From positions 22,363 to 86,362 of the forward strand of contig JAQTZV010000025.1 in assembly GCA_028687585.1 (NCBI GenBank): 64,000 nucleotides of DNA. The letters are read 5' to 3'. A model generated the notes under the pieces. The model was not told the DNA's origin. It ran no database searches and worked only from the letters and a program-made list of their open reading frames with translations. Below are positions 1-9,479 of this stretch, one piece after another (positions within the stretch are counted from its first letter, which is position 1; each line of letters begins with the position of its first letter). The translations under genes were made by a program, and so were the position numbers. The DNA comes from Desulfuromonadaceae bacterium (GTDB taxonomy: Bacteria; Desulfobacterota; Desulfuromonadia; Geobacterales; Pseudopelobacteraceae).

Positions 1-93
1 AAGCTTGTCGAACACGTCAATCATGTACACAACCATCAAAAAGGGGTTAAGCAGCATGAATAACAATGTCGTTGAACGGATGAAATCCAACAT
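1..93 (-). CDS. MarC-family (UPF0056) membrane protein, N-terminal fragment
   Basis: The reverse strand opens with ATG at 93 and stays open to the window edge, giving 31 residues that begin MLDFIRSTTLLFMLLNPF. A very hydrophobic first helix carrying an LLNP motif resembles the start of MarC/YhgN-type multi-pass inner-membrane proteins, whose function is not settled. A GAGG sequence lies four bases upstream of the ATG. Only about 15 percent of such a protein would be visible, so the family call rests on the NP-containing first helix alone and is tentative. Confidence 0.5.
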   Translation of the reverse strand, partial: MLDFIRSTTLLFMLLNPFLMVVYMIDVFDKL

Positions 94-292
94 ATTTCCT
101 CGTTTTATCTGAATTATCCTGCCGTAGCTCTCAAGGGAAGGGAAGCACCCTGCCGTGCGTAGTGCAGGAAAAAGCCGGTAGTCAGCAGCATATCCTGAGT
201 AATAAGTGCTCTCATTTCATACATTGAAAACCACGTGGCATGTGATCCTCTTGAAGAAGTGAATTCGACTCCCGGTACGGCTTAAACATCTG

Positions 293-1129
293 TTAAGGCA
301 ATGTCTTGTACCAGACATTCATGCTTTCAAGGCTGCCGGAAATATTGGTGTTGTTGGTAAGAGTGCCGGCGAATTCATACCCGTCACGGGCAAACGTTAT
401 GTTCATGCCGAATGAGTAGGCACGTGCAATAGTGAAAAGCGACCGGATACCGCGTAAGTGCACGGTTTCTTCCATCTGCTGCAGCAGATTGAGGGCTAGG
501 CCCTGGCCGCGATATTCCGGCAGGGTCGCAAAGTCGGTCATCTCCACCGAGCGTGAGGCAAGATCTATTTCTGCGGAAGAGAGCGCAACAATTTTACCAT
601 CCTTCGTAACACTGAAAAAAACTGTGCTGCCGCCCATCGCGGCTTGTAAAAAGCCGGGGTCATGGATCGGAAACGGATAGGTGGCAAATACTTTACGGTA
701 GAGCCCCGCCATTTCTGCTGCATCCTCTTCAGTTGCCACTTGAGCGGTGCAGCCAGACGGGAGTGGAACCAACTGCCGAATTGCCCCCTGTGCCCCGGAT
801 ACAGCCAGAACATCCTGAACAATTTGCGGTTTAAGCTCCACCCCGCGTGTATCGGTGAAATACTTCCCCATAAAACAGGCATCATTGCCATCGGGGAAAA
901 AAGCCGGTATTGTCGCTTCGAGATCATACCCAGCGGCGACAAAGCTGTCTTTGCTCCACATCGGCACTTTGGCAAATATCTTGGAATAGCCGCGAGTGGT
1001 TGCCAGCTGGTTCAGTTGGCCAACGATGCGAACAGAATCCTCCGGGTGAAGCTTCATCAGATATACCCGGTCATTGGCAGGGCCATGCTGAAGCACGGAA
1101 CTTCCTATAGTTTCAATCACGTCACTCAT
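293..1129 (-). CDS. ablB: beta-lysine N6-acetyltransferase
   Basis: A 278-residue GNAT-fold protein. The acetyl-CoA loop is visible as [14 protein letters not shown] (about residues 203-216), preceded by the beta-strand [10 protein letters not shown]. It is expected to acetylate L-beta-lysine on N6, giving N-epsilon-acetyl-beta-lysine, a compatible solute made under salt stress by methanogens and some bacteria. Its start overlaps the end of the lysine 2,3-aminomutase gene by 8 bp, so the two are translationally coupled, and this pairing is the main support for the specific function. The N-terminal half (about 1-125) is the family-specific extension found in AblB rather than a general GNAT. 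Confidence 0.9.
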   Translation of the reverse strand: MSDVIETIGSSVLQHGPANDRVYLMKLHPEDSVRIVGQLNQLATTRGYSKIFAKVPMWSKDSFVAAGYDLEATIPAFFPDGNDACFMGKYFTDTRGVELKPQIVQDVLAVSGAQGAIRQLVPLPSGCTAQVATEEDAAEMAGLYRKVFATYPFPIHDPGFLQAAMGGSTVFFSVTKDGKIVALSSAEIDLASRSVEMTDFATLPEYRGQGLALNLLQQMEETVHLRGIRSLFTIARAYSFGMNITFARDGYEFAGTLTNNTNISGSLESMNVWYKTLP

Positions 1130-2435
1130 TGTTCCTCCGTTTCATCCGGTTGTTGTCCTCCGGGGTTAGCGATATGTCATCATCAAAGTCCGAAAGAAGC
1201 CGCTCAATACCTACTGACGCATACTCTTCCGTCCCTTCCATATTCAGTTCGAGGCGACACTCTGAGCAGTTACGATCGCAGAAGATCGTCTGATAGTTTT
1301 CCGGTTCCTGGTAGGTGGTGATTACCCCTTCGTAGTTTCTGAGCACCACCTTGTTAGTAGCGAGGGTAATCAGGTAATTGGGCATGACCGGGATCTTCCC
1401 GCCGCCGCCCGGTGCGTCGATCACGTAGGTCGGGACTGCAAACCCGCTGGTGTGACCGATGAGGCTTTCCATGATCTCCATTCCTTTTCCCACCGGAGTG
1501 CGGAAGTGAGAGAGCCCTTCCGATAAATCGCACTGGTATAGGTAGTACGGCCGGACACGGTTCTCCACAAGCCGCTGAACCAACTCCTTGATGATCATCG
1601 GGCAGTCGTTGACCCCGGCCAGCAAAACGGTCTGGTTCCCGAGAGGGATGCCGATATCGGCGAGACGTGCAAGGGCCTCTTTCGCCGAGGCGGTGATCTC
1701 CCTGGGGTGGTTGAAGTGGGTATTGATCCAGAGAGGCGAGTGTTTTTTCAGAACAGCAAGAAGTCCATCGGTGATGCGGTAGGGGAGCACGACCGGCATG
1801 CGGCTGCCGATTCTGATCACCTGGACATGAGGAATTGCCCGAAGTTCACCAAGTATCCAGTCCAAATACTCGTCGGAGAGCATAAGCGGATCTCCTCCCG
1901 ACAGGAGCACATCGCGCACAACCGGTGTATTGCGGATATACTCAAGCCCCTGGGAGATTTCCTCTCGACTCGGTATCGAGGCATTGTCCCCTACCTTCCG
2001 TTTACGAGTGCAGTGCCGACAGTACATGGAGCAGATATTGCTGATGTGAAAGAGAACCCGGTCCGGGTAACGGTGTGTGATCCCCGGCGCAGGACTGTCG
2101 GCATCCTCATCCAGTGGGTCTGCGTGGTCGCAGGAACTCACCAGCAGTTCGTTGGGCGACGGAAATGACTGCCGGAAGACCGGATCATCGCCATAATTGG
2201 TCCGATCGATCAGCGACAGATAGTACGGTGTGATGGAGAGCGGGAATTTCGCTATCGTCTCCTCGAGTCCTGCCTTCTCTTCTGTAGTAAATGAGATTCC
2301 GAGCAGGCGTTCGAAAGTATCAATATCATGTATTGAATGCTTCAGCTGCCATGTCCAGTCCTTCCAATGCGAAATGCGGCTGCTCTTGCCGATTTTTTCT
2401 GCAATGCTCTGCTGCTTTTCTGTATAAATCGTCAT
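1122..2435 (-). CDS. ablA: lysine 2,3-aminomutase (radical SAM, PLP)
   Basis: A 437-residue radical SAM enzyme that converts L-lysine to L-beta-lysine with SAM, a [4Fe-4S] cluster and PLP. The cluster motif CSMYCRHC (CxxxCxxC) and the following RKRKVG are present, as are the SAM-binding SGGDPL segment and the PLP-lysine motif [15 protein letters not shown]. The cysteine-rich C-terminus ([12 protein letters not shown]) matches the zinc site of the clostridial enzyme (kamA). It is first in a two-gene unit with ablB. The pair lies downstream of a TPR gene 57 bp away, so the three may be co-transcribed. Lysine fermentation is less likely because no other kam genes follow. Confidence 0.95.
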   Translation of the reverse strand: MTIYTEKQQSIAEKIGKSSRISHWKDWTWQLKHSIHDIDTFERLLGISFTTEEKAGLEETIAKFPLSITPYYLSLIDRTNYGDDPVFRQSFPSPNELLVSSCDHADPLDEDADSPAPGITHRYPDRVLFHISNICSMYCRHCTRKRKVGDNASIPSREEISQGLEYIRNTPVVRDVLLSGGDPLMLSDEYLDWILGELRAIPHVQVIRIGSRMPVVLPYRITDGLLAVLKKHSPLWINTHFNHPREITASAKEALARLADIGIPLGNQTVLLAGVNDCPMIIKELVQRLVENRVRPYYLYQCDLSEGLSHFRTPVGKGMEIMESLIGHTSGFAVPTYVIDAPGGGGKIPVMPNYLITLATNKVVLRNYEGVITTYQEPENYQTIFCDRNCSECRLELNMEGTEEYASVGIERLLSDFDDDISLTPEDNNRMKRRNNE

Positions 2436-2492
2436 TTGGTCCCCTTTTTGTATATCATTCGAGCCAAGAGAAACTTGTTCCGCTTCACATAG

Positions 2493-4040
2493 CTACTTCT
2501 TCGTAGTGCTTTTTCGTGATTTCTTGCTTTTTCTGTGAGTATTCTTTTTTTTCGTCACGTTACCCGTGCTTTTTTTTCTTTTCTTCACCGCTTTGCGATG
2601 GATCGATTTTTTATTGTTTTTATGTGCGCTCTTCTTTGCTTTTCTAGCTTTTGCCTTGCGCTCCACTTTCATCAGGTTGCTTAATAACTCACTCGCCACA
2701 AGAAGATCAGGGTCCGCTTTTTTTGCAGCTTCGAGATAAATTCTGGCTTTTTTGAGATCGCCGCTTTTTAAGTACACTTTCCCCATTCCCTTCAATGCCT
2801 TTGCGTGATCACTCTTCAGGTCAAGTGCCTTCCGGTATTCTGCAATGGAGGCGTCGTACATATTCCTGAAATCGTACATGAGCCCCAGCCTGAAGTGGCT
2901 GTTCGGGTCGTCAGGAAAGATATCAACGCCCTCTTTCAGGAGAGTTAAAAGTTCGTCATATTTTCTCATTTTAACGTAGACGGACATCAGGGTGTTACGG
3001 GTGGAGTTGTCGTTCTTGTCGATGTGAAGCACCGTAAGGTACTCGCTTATGGCCTGGTTTCCTTTGCCTCTTTTTATGAAGAGGTTCGCCAGCTCCTTGT
3101 GTGCTTCCAAATCATCCGGGGCAAGCTTTATCGCCTCCTGATACTCCGCAATGGCTTCTTGATAGTTCCTGTTTTTCTCGTAGGCCCGTGCGAGCTTGAA
3201 ATGAAGCAGCGGATTGTCACCACGTTCGGTTACCAATTCACGATATTCGCGGATGGCGCGACTAAAATCACCCCGTAGCGTGTAGATATCTGCAAGATGT
3301 CTCCGTGCATCGCCGTTTTTTATATCCAGCCGCACCACCTGCCGGAATTGTTCTTCCGCATTATCCAGCATCCCCTGCCGCTCGTACAGGAGACCGAGCG
3401 AATAATGGACGTTGCTGTGAGCAGTGCCGGCCTGGAGCAGCTGCCGGTAGACAGAAGTTGCCTGTTCGTCGGAACCAGCCGCCATCAGTGCATCTCCCAG
3501 CTTCTGCAATGCACCAGGATCTCCGGGGTGCTCTTTGAGTGCCGCCTGATAATGCTCGATGGCTCTGTCGTATTCCCGTACCAGCAGATGTCCATCTCCC
3601 TCCTGCAGGTACGTTCCGGAGTCAAAAGTGCCGGTTTTCCCCGCCAACGCGTACTCTTTGTCGGCGCGCACCGAATCCCCCATCTTCCGGTAGACATCGG
3701 CCTTGATTTTGTGCAGTTTCGCCTCACGCTGCAGCACGGTCGGTTCTGATGCGGAGAAATCATCGGCGACAAGAGCCTGGTGGTACTCTGCAAGAGCACG
3801 CTCCTGGTCGCCCTTCTGTTCGTAACGCATTCCTTTGACAAAGTGTCCGGGAGAACCATTTGGACAGAGATGAAGAATCCGCTCTTCCTCAGTTACCCGC
3901 TTGTCTTGCGAAATTCCCGCAAGCGTAGACACAATCGCTCCGGCTTTGCGGCATCTGTCAGCCCGTTCTTCACCCCGCGCTGAACCAAACGTGCACGCAA
4001 CCAACAGGAGCGGCAGAAGCGCTCGGGAATATATCATCAT
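2493..4040 (-). CDS. secreted TPR-repeat protein with lysine-rich tail
   Basis: A 515-residue protein from the ATG at 4040, chosen because AAAGGA sits six bases upstream; an in-frame ATG at 4055 has no such site. The N-terminus MMIYSRALLPLLLVACTFG is a signal sequence with an LVAC lipobox-like end, so either a lipoprotein or a periplasmic protein is possible. About eight to nine TPR units follow (roughly residues 60-445), with the usual spacing of A, G, Y and P residues. The last 65 residues are extremely basic: runs of K, R, S and T with almost no hydrophobic residue. TPR arrays mediate protein contacts; the basic tail could bind an acidic polymer or nucleic acid. No specific function can be assigned. 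Confidence 0.85.
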   Translation of the reverse strand: MMIYSRALLPLLLVACTFGSARGEERADRCRKAGAIVSTLAGISQDKRVTEEERILHLCPNGSPGHFVKGMRYEQKGDQERALAEYHQALVADDFSASEPTVLQREAKLHKIKADVYRKMGDSVRADKEYALAGKTGTFDSGTYLQEGDGHLLVREYDRAIEHYQAALKEHPGDPGALQKLGDALMAAGSDEQATSVYRQLLQAGTAHSNVHYSLGLLYERQGMLDNAEEQFRQVVRLDIKNGDARRHLADIYTLRGDFSRAIREYRELVTERGDNPLLHFKLARAYEKNRNYQEAIAEYQEAIKLAPDDLEAHKELANLFIKRGKGNQAISEYLTVLHIDKNDNSTRNTLMSVYVKMRKYDELLTLLKEGVDIFPDDPNSHFRLGLMYDFRNMYDASIAEYRKALDLKSDHAKALKGMGKVYLKSGDLKKARIYLEAAKKADPDLLVASELLSNLMKVERKAKARKAKKSAHKNNKKSIHRKAVKKRKKSTGNVTKKKNTHRKSKKSRKSTTKK

Positions 4041-4739
4041 CAGATTTCCTTTCATGCATGCATGTCATGCAGCATCTTCTTGTAAAACCGAACGGCTCCA
4101 TTTCAAAACCGGTACTGTTGTAATATGGAAGTTACCTGAAGGGCCGCCGGTCTCGGAGGTGCGCATGCTCTCTCTCCCGAGGATCTATGCAGGGTCAGCA
4201 AGCGGGTGGGATTTTGAGAAATGCGGGGAAGGGGCTATGTATGACCGTATGGCCGGCTTGAACGGCCATTTATGCGCTGCTTTCAATACTTATCATTTAT
4301 CACACAAATTATTTGTGTCTGATTATTATATGTACACAAACAATAATTTGTCAACCCCCCAATTGCTCTTACACATCATAACAATATGATATCATAGCAA
4401 TTATAGGCATTGTACGCCGGATTTATGACTGAAGCTGAATTTGCAGGTGTCATTGCAAAATTGTACTTTGAGCGTAACTACACTTCTGGAATTAAGAGCA
4501 ACACAGATAGGTGCTGGGGAGATATTTGAGAGGTTCAAAGAATAAGCACAGGAGGATCGATACTCGGAAGATTACTGACAGCGATCTTTGATAATGGGGA
4601 TATGCTCGAAGTATAATCTTGAAAACTTACACCCGCAGCCTGCAGACCGTTGCCTGGGTTCATGATATTCGTGGCGTGGACGGCACTGGTATAAACAGGA
4701 GGCAACCCGCCATCAGCACAGCACCACGCCGGGTACAGG
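4041..4739. other. intergenic region with AT-rich palindrome and tiny ORF
   Basis: About 700 bp between the MATE stop and the TPR start without a convincing gene. It contains a perfect 17-bp palindrome (ACACAAAT-T-ATTTGTGT, 4302-4318) and, 17 bases on, a looser ACAAA/TTTGT pair (4336-4351), in a stretch far richer in A+T than its surroundings. A 34-codon ORF from ATG 4425 to TGA 4529 (starting MTEAEFAGVIAKLYFERNY) has no clear ribosome binding site and may be a gene remnant. The leftward promoter of the TPR/ablAB genes should lie here. Confidence 0.5.
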
Positions 4740-6092
4740 TCACAATACCACTCCATGCAGATCCCGCCGCCGATAACGCCAGGCAAAGGCCGCACCGCGG
4801 AAATACCAGTCGATCAGAAATACAGCCCACACTGCATAGAGAGAAAGATGCAGCCAACTCGCTGCCACCCACGACAGCGCCACCCTGATCCCCCACATGG
4901 CAACCAGCGTGACTATAAAGACGTAGAAGGTGTCTCCGGTGCCTCGCAGACTGCCGGCATAGACGAAAGAAATCGCCAGCGGAACCTGGGCAAAGGCCAC
5001 CATCTTCAGGAACATGCTGCCTTTCTCGATGACATCAGAGTCGCTGCTGAAGAGGCCGATCAGGAAGTGCGGCGCGAAGAAGAAAATGAGCGCCATAACG
5101 GTCATGACGCCGACCGCCAAACGCAACGCCTCTTTATGGCTGATCCTGGCACGGCGGACTTTACCAGCACCCAGCGACTGCCCCATCAATGTCGCTGCGG
5201 CGATTCCCATACCGGCTCCCGGCATGAATGAGAGTGACTCGATTGACAGTCCGATTTGGTGTGCGGCGTAGGCCGTTGTGCCATAGGCAATGATGAAACT
5301 TGAATAGAACAGTTGGCCGCTCTGCTGTGCCACACGTTCCAGCGCGACCGGCCAGCCGATTTTCCATATTTTACTAAAGAGTCCGAAATTGAGACGGTTG
5401 CACATAACATAGCGTTTGCGGACTGCCTGGATCAGCAGGTAGGCGAAACCGACGAACTCGGAACAGTTTATGGCGATAGCCGCCCCTTTGACCCCCAGCG
5501 CCGGCATGCCGAGTTTACCGTAAATCAGTGGCCAGGCCAGCAGCACATGTAGAATATTAACCACAATTATGGCTTCCATAGGCGTGCGGGTGTCCCCGTT
5601 GCCATGCATGATTGCGGAGAGCACATTCAGTCCGGTTGTCCAGATCATCCAGAGAAACACCAACCGGATGTATTCGGCAGCTAAAGCCTGCACCTCCCCT
5701 GTCGCCCCCATCATCCGGGCGATATCACCCCCCCAGCGAGAACCGGCCAGCGAGCAGACTATCGTCATAACCAGACCGGCCAGACAAGCCACATATGCCG
5801 CACGGCTTGCTTCCTCACGCCGTCCGGCACCACACAGGTGCGCGATTACAACCGTTGTTCCGGTTGAAAGCCCCCAGAATACGGTCATGGTCGTGACCAT
5901 CAGCAACTGACCGAGGCCTGTTGCTGCGATAGCAGAGGCACCCAACCCCCCGGTCAGAAAAACGTCGACGATTGATACCAGCCGCTGAAAAAGCGATGAG
6001 AGCAGTACAGGGAGAGAGAGTAACAATACGTTGCGACGTATGGAAACCGGCTTACGGGGCTTTCGGGTGAGGAGGGCAAAGAGAAGCGACAT
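4740..6092 (-). CDS. MATE-family multidrug/Na+ antiporter
   Basis: A polytopic membrane protein of about 450 residues with twelve predicted helices in two similar halves, typical of NorM/DinF exporters that expel cationic drugs or metabolites in exchange for Na+ or H+. Recognisable segments are the VDVFLTGGLGASAIAATGLG motif of helix 1-2, the HGNGDTRTPM loop and the repeated RGTGDT loop in the second half. The start is uncertain: ATG at 6092 is used because the longer frame begins with TTG at 6128, and neither has a strong ribosome binding site. It stands alone, transcribed leftward, with no adjacent regulator. Substrate cannot be deduced. Confidence 0.88.
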   Translation of the reverse strand: MSLLFALLTRKPRKPVSIRRNVLLLSLPVLLSSLFQRLVSIVDVFLTGGLGASAIAATGLGQLLMVTTMTVFWGLSTGTTVVIAHLCGAGRREEASRAAYVACLAGLVMTIVCSLAGSRWGGDIARMMGATGEVQALAAEYIRLVFLWMIWTTGLNVLSAIMHGNGDTRTPMEAIIVVNILHVLLAWPLIYGKLGMPALGVKGAAIAINCSEFVGFAYLLIQAVRKRYVMCNRLNFGLFSKIWKIGWPVALERVAQQSGQLFYSSFIIAYGTTAYAAHQIGLSIESLSFMPGAGMGIAAATLMGQSLGAGKVRRARISHKEALRLAVGVMTVMALIFFFAPHFLIGLFSSDSDVIEKGSMFLKMVAFAQVPLAISFVYAGSLRGTGDTFYVFIVTLVAMWGIRVALSWVAASWLHLSLYAVWAVFLIDWYFRGAAFAWRYRRRDLHGVVL

Positions 6093-6140
6093 GGATTCAT
6101 TTATAGGATTGGTCAGCAGGAAGGTCAATGTTTTTCAAGT

Positions 6141-6166
6141 AAAAAAGCGAGACCACGTGGCCTCGC
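6141..6166 (-). terminator. intrinsic terminator of the flagellar operon
   Basis: Read on the minus strand: stem GCGAGGCC, loop ACGT, stem GGTCTCGC (one G-U pair in RNA), followed directly by six T residues. It lies 23 bp after the flgL stop codon and ends the 13-gene flagellar transcript. Confidence 0.9.
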
Positions 6167-6188
6167 CGAAAACAGTACTTTCGTTATC

Positions 6189-7091
6189 TTAAAGATAATC
6201 CAGAAGCGATAGTTGAGAAAGCTTTGCCGTTACAGACAGCGAGGCATCAAAGGCAATTTTCTGTTGGTTCAGTTGGACAGCCAGTTTGGCATAATCAACA
6301 TTCTGGGTATTTCCGTAAATATTTTCCAGAGTGTTTTTGGTGTTCTCGTTCATCTTGGCCGAGCTATCGAGGCGAATAATTCGTGAGGCCACGTCGCTCT
6401 GGGCATTGTTGATCTGTTTGGTTCCGGCTTCCAACGCCTGGGCTCCGGCCTGAATGTTTGGCACATTGTTTGCTCCAACAGCCGCAATCAAGTCATCGAA
6501 TGCTTTTAGAATATTAGTAGTTCCGTAGGGTTGAGAGGTGGCCGTATCCGCTGTGAGTATCTGGTTCCCGGGAATATTCATCTGCAATGTGGTGCTATTT
6601 CCTATTTCCACCTTCAGCGACGTTTCATCACCGGCGTAATACGGAGCGGTACCGCTGAAAGGCTGCGTCGCATTTATAGCTCCGCCAAAGACGTACTGAT
6701 CACCAACCTGCATATTGCCCATATCAATCATCTGTTGCTTCAGCGCCGTTAGCTGCGAGATGGCATTCTGCCGTTCAACCGGATCGTTGCTGCCGCCGGC
6801 TATAGTGGCAACCTGTTGTTTGGCCAGCTTCATGATATCCGACATTCCCGTAAGAGCGGTATTGGAGAACTGCTGCCATGTCGAAGACTTATTAATATTG
6901 CTGAGATATTGATCTCCCGATCTAAGCTTGTCACCAATATCAAGCAGAAGCCTCGAGTTAATAGGATCATCACTCGGACGATTAATATTTTGGCCTGTTG
7001 CCGCCAATTCCTCCAACCTGTTCAGCTTGGCGCGACCCTGCTGAATATTGTAAATTGAATTATCGGCAGACATGTTTGACGTAACTCGCAT
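6189..7091 (-). CDS. flgL: flagellar hook-filament junction protein FlgL (HAP3)
   Basis: A 300-residue flagellin-superfamily protein. The N-terminus MRVTSNMSADNSIYNIQQ and the motif INRPSDDP (about 36-43) are diagnostic for FlgL, and the C-terminal coiled coil ends with KLSQLSLLDYL. It caps the FlgK ring and connects hook to filament outside the cell after export by the flagellar type III apparatus. It is the last gene of the operon, 46 bp after flgK, and is followed by an intrinsic terminator. As a late-class component its placement in the same transcript as flhA and fliA is notable. Confidence 0.95.
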   Translation of the reverse strand: MRVTSNMSADNSIYNIQQGRAKLNRLEELAATGQNINRPSDDPINSRLLLDIGDKLRSGDQYLSNINKSSTWQQFSNTALTGMSDIMKLAKQQVATIAGGSNDPVERQNAISQLTALKQQMIDMGNMQVGDQYVFGGAINATQPFSGTAPYYAGDETSLKVEIGNSTTLQMNIPGNQILTADTATSQPYGTTNILKAFDDLIAAVGANNVPNIQAGAQALEAGTKQINNAQSDVASRIIRLDSSAKMNENTKNTLENIYGNTQNVDYAKLAVQLNQQKIAFDASLSVTAKLSQLSLLDYL

Positions 7092-7137
7092 GATAAATTC
7101 TCCTGGCCCCTGATAAGGATAGTGTTTTCCCCAAACG

Positions 7138-8553
7138 CTAACGTATGAGATTTATAACCGTGTCCATCATCTCGGTAGCCGTGGTTATTATTTTGGATGA
7201 AGCCTGGTAAGAACGCTGATATTTGATCAGACTGGTCAGCTCCTCATCGAGCGAAACGCCGGAATTTGACTCTCGTAGAGTTGTCAGCTGCTTGGTAAAA
7301 GCGATATCCTGTGCTTCGGTGTTCTTAGCCGACATAGTATCCAGACCGATCTGGCTGACCAGACTGTCAAAATAGCTGCTGAAGGTAGCAGTGTTGCCTG
7401 GCATGGTAAGCGTATTCTGGAGCTGTGCAATCTTGAGAGCATTGCTGTTGTCACCCGTTGCAACAGCACTACCCGATGCGGCGATATTCCCAGTGCCGGT
7501 AATGCCTGCATCAATAGAAATATTTGCGGCGGTAATATTGGCAGGATCAAAGAAGTCGCCGCCTGGATTCCCGTTTTGATCGTAGGAGTTGAGAGGGTTA
7601 GTCACAATGTTATGCAGCGTATTAACCCGATTGACTATCTCGCTCGCCAATGCATCGACCTGGCTCAGATATCCTGGGATGACGGTGTCACGCAGTGCCA
7701 GGGTCGCACCGAGTTGGCCAGTCACCGGTGCAGGCGCAACAGGCGCCGCAACACCGCCGGGGGGGGTTACATTGACATCGTAAAAACCGGTACCTGCATT
7801 GATTGTCAAAGAAAATGAGCCGGCAGTTGAACCGGTTACCAGAGCCGGTCCAGCGCCGTCAGCATATTTGATATCAGTTGTCCCGTCACTGTTTTCCGTG
7901 AAGGTGATCCCGATCTGCAACGAAAGATCTCGTACCAATTGATCCCGTCGATCCCTGATCTCATTGGCGTTACCGCTCACCAATTCTGTTGTCCTGATCT
8001 GGCCATTAAGCTGGGCGATGCTGGTCAGCTTCGCATTAATATCGGCGGTGAGCGGCGTAAGCGAGTCATTCTGTGTTGAGATCGTATCGGTAAGGGATTT
8101 GCTGACAGAGTGAAAATTGTCGACCAATATCTGAGCGCGGCTTATCACCGTCTGGCGCTCCACCGAACCTGTCGGATTGAGTGTCAAGTCCTGCCATGCG
8201 CCGAAATAGTCGGAAATTGCCGTACCAAGACCATCTTGGGCAACCTCATTAAAGACCGGTTCTATCTGCTGCAGCACGGTTGATTTGGTTGTGTCATAGC
8301 CCTGGGTGCTCTGGGCAGTTACGAGCTGCTGCTGTAACAGAGCGTCGTAATATCTCTCTACTGAAGCAATGCGCACCCCTGTTCCCAATGGAAATCCATT
8401 TGCAGTAGTAGGCGGCGCAGATTCAAAAATAACCCGTTGACGCGAATAACCGGGTGTATTGACATTGGCTATATTCTCACTGGTCACCTCAGTAGCAACG
8501 CGATATACACTGAGCCCGTTCCTGCCGATCTCCATAGCCGCACTGAGTCCCAT
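7138..8553 (-). CDS. flgK: flagellar hook-associated protein FlgK (HAP1)
   Basis: A 471-residue protein with the N-terminal rod/hook motif NIANVNTPGYSRQRV (about 27-41) and the C-terminal helix SLDEELTSLIKYQRSYQASSK shared by FlgK proteins. It forms the first junction ring between hook and filament. It is shorter than the enterobacterial protein (about 550), the difference lying in the variable central domain, which is rich in Gly, Ala, Pro and Thr. It starts one base after flgN, its presumed export chaperone, so the two are translationally coupled. Confidence 0.95.
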   Translation of the reverse strand: MGLSAAMEIGRNGLSVYRVATEVTSENIANVNTPGYSRQRVIFESAPPTTANGFPLGTGVRIASVERYYDALLQQQLVTAQSTQGYDTTKSTVLQQIEPVFNEVAQDGLGTAISDYFGAWQDLTLNPTGSVERQTVISRAQILVDNFHSVSKSLTDTISTQNDSLTPLTADINAKLTSIAQLNGQIRTTELVSGNANEIRDRRDQLVRDLSLQIGITFTENSDGTTDIKYADGAGPALVTGSTAGSFSLTINAGTGFYDVNVTPPGGVAAPVAPAPVTGQLGATLALRDTVIPGYLSQVDALASEIVNRVNTLHNIVTNPLNSYDQNGNPGGDFFDPANITAANISIDAGITGTGNIAASGSAVATGDNSNALKIAQLQNTLTMPGNTATFSSYFDSLVSQIGLDTMSAKNTEAQDIAFTKQLTTLRESNSGVSLDEELTSLIKYQRSYQASSKIITTATEMMDTVINLIR

Positions 8554-8554
8554 A

Positions 8555-9046
8555 TCATGCCTCCCTATTGACCATCACGGCACTCGCCGGGCGTTGTTGA
8601 TAACCTCCGGAGGCGCCATAGATGTTCGATTGATTGACCAGACGCATTATCAGGCCAAGCGTAGAGGTAACGGATGACGAAAAACGCTCTGCTATCTCTA
8701 CGTTCAAGGCAGACACCTGCCGGATCCGCTCGGCGGTCCGGTGAATCTGTTGCTGCTTCGTGAGCAGCTCCCGGTTTCCTCTTTTTGCAATACATTCCGC
8801 AATCTCACCGAGAGAAGCCGATACCGGCAGTCCTACACAAACGGCCTGCGCGGAAACTGCTTGCTGGAGAATTGGCGTCTGCCCGGCAATTTTAACAAAC
8901 AGCTCTTCTTTCGTCCGGTTGGACAAATCCATGGCGCTCGTGTCGACATCACCCATCTCAACCGTCTCACGCTCAAGCACCTGAAGCAGTTCATTCAAAA
9001 GCCCGGTCTGTAACGAAATCTCTGCCAACAGTTTTTTCAGTTCCAT
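8555..9046 (-). CDS. flgN: FlgN-type export chaperone
   Basis: A 163-residue, mostly helical cytoplasmic protein with the FlgN pattern: an N-terminal amphipathic helix (LLAEISLQTGLLNELLQVLE), a long Glu/Lys/Gln-rich central helix, and a C-terminal segment with NIYGASG that in FlgN homologues binds FlgK and FlgL. FlgN delivers these substrates unfolded to the export gate. The identification depends strongly on position: it lies between flgJ and flgK, immediately before its expected clients. Confidence 0.82.
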   Translation of the reverse strand: MELKKLLAEISLQTGLLNELLQVLERETVEMGDVDTSAMDLSNRTKEELFVKIAGQTPILQQAVSAQAVCVGLPVSASLGEIAECIAKRGNRELLTKQQQIHRTAERIRQVSALNVEIAERFSSSVTSTLGLIMRLVNQSNIYGASGGYQQRPASAVMVNREA

Positions 9047-9063
9047 GATTTGGACTCCAGCTG

Positions 9064-9441
9064 CTATTCCACACGATCAATTTTTGGTGTGGTCGTTCGA
9101 CTTTCCTGGCGGATAATATCTTTTTCAATTATTTTAGCGATCCCCAATCCGCCACCCCGCTTTACCGAAGCATCGGCGTATTGCTGATCCAGCATCGAAC
9201 GGTAGACCTCTTCGCCGTGGCCGCCTCCGGTCAACGTGTCTTTGCCGACAGTGGCGCGCATTGATTTCATCATCATGCCAACGAACAGTCCTTCGAAATC
9301 CTGAGATATTTTTTTTGCCTGCTGGCGCTGTTTTTCAGTTACTCCGGGACTGCCATCAGATGCTGCACGCCGCAACAGTCGCGCTTTATCCGCCGAGGCA
9401 TCCGACACTTCGGGAGTTATTGTGGCAATTTTGATATCCAT
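9064..9441 (-). CDS. flgJ: rod-binding protein FlgJ, single-domain form
   Basis: A 125-residue protein corresponding only to the N-terminal rod-binding domain of FlgJ. The core motif DFEGLFVGMMMKSMRATV and the following GGHGEEVYRSMLDQQYAD are conserved. The C-terminal glucosaminidase domain of enterobacterial FlgJ is absent, as is common in delta- and alphaproteobacteria, so peptidoglycan must be opened by a separate lytic enzyme not seen in this window. It helps assemble the rod in the periplasm. It lies 38 bp after flgI and 17 bp before flgN. Confidence 0.9.
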   Translation of the reverse strand: MDIKIATITPEVSDASADKARLLRRAASDGSPGVTEKQRQQAKKISQDFEGLFVGMMMKSMRATVGKDTLTGGGHGEEVYRSMLDQQYADASVKRGGGLGIAKIIEKDIIRQESRTTTPKIDRVE

Positions 9442-9479
9442 ACTGTCCTTATCGTACCGATCCGCACGTTAGTTAAGCG

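Noticed and set aside
662..1321. A 219-codon plus-strand open frame across ablB and the end of ablA
   Set aside because: It crosses two real, overlapping minus-strand genes and shows no protein-like composition.
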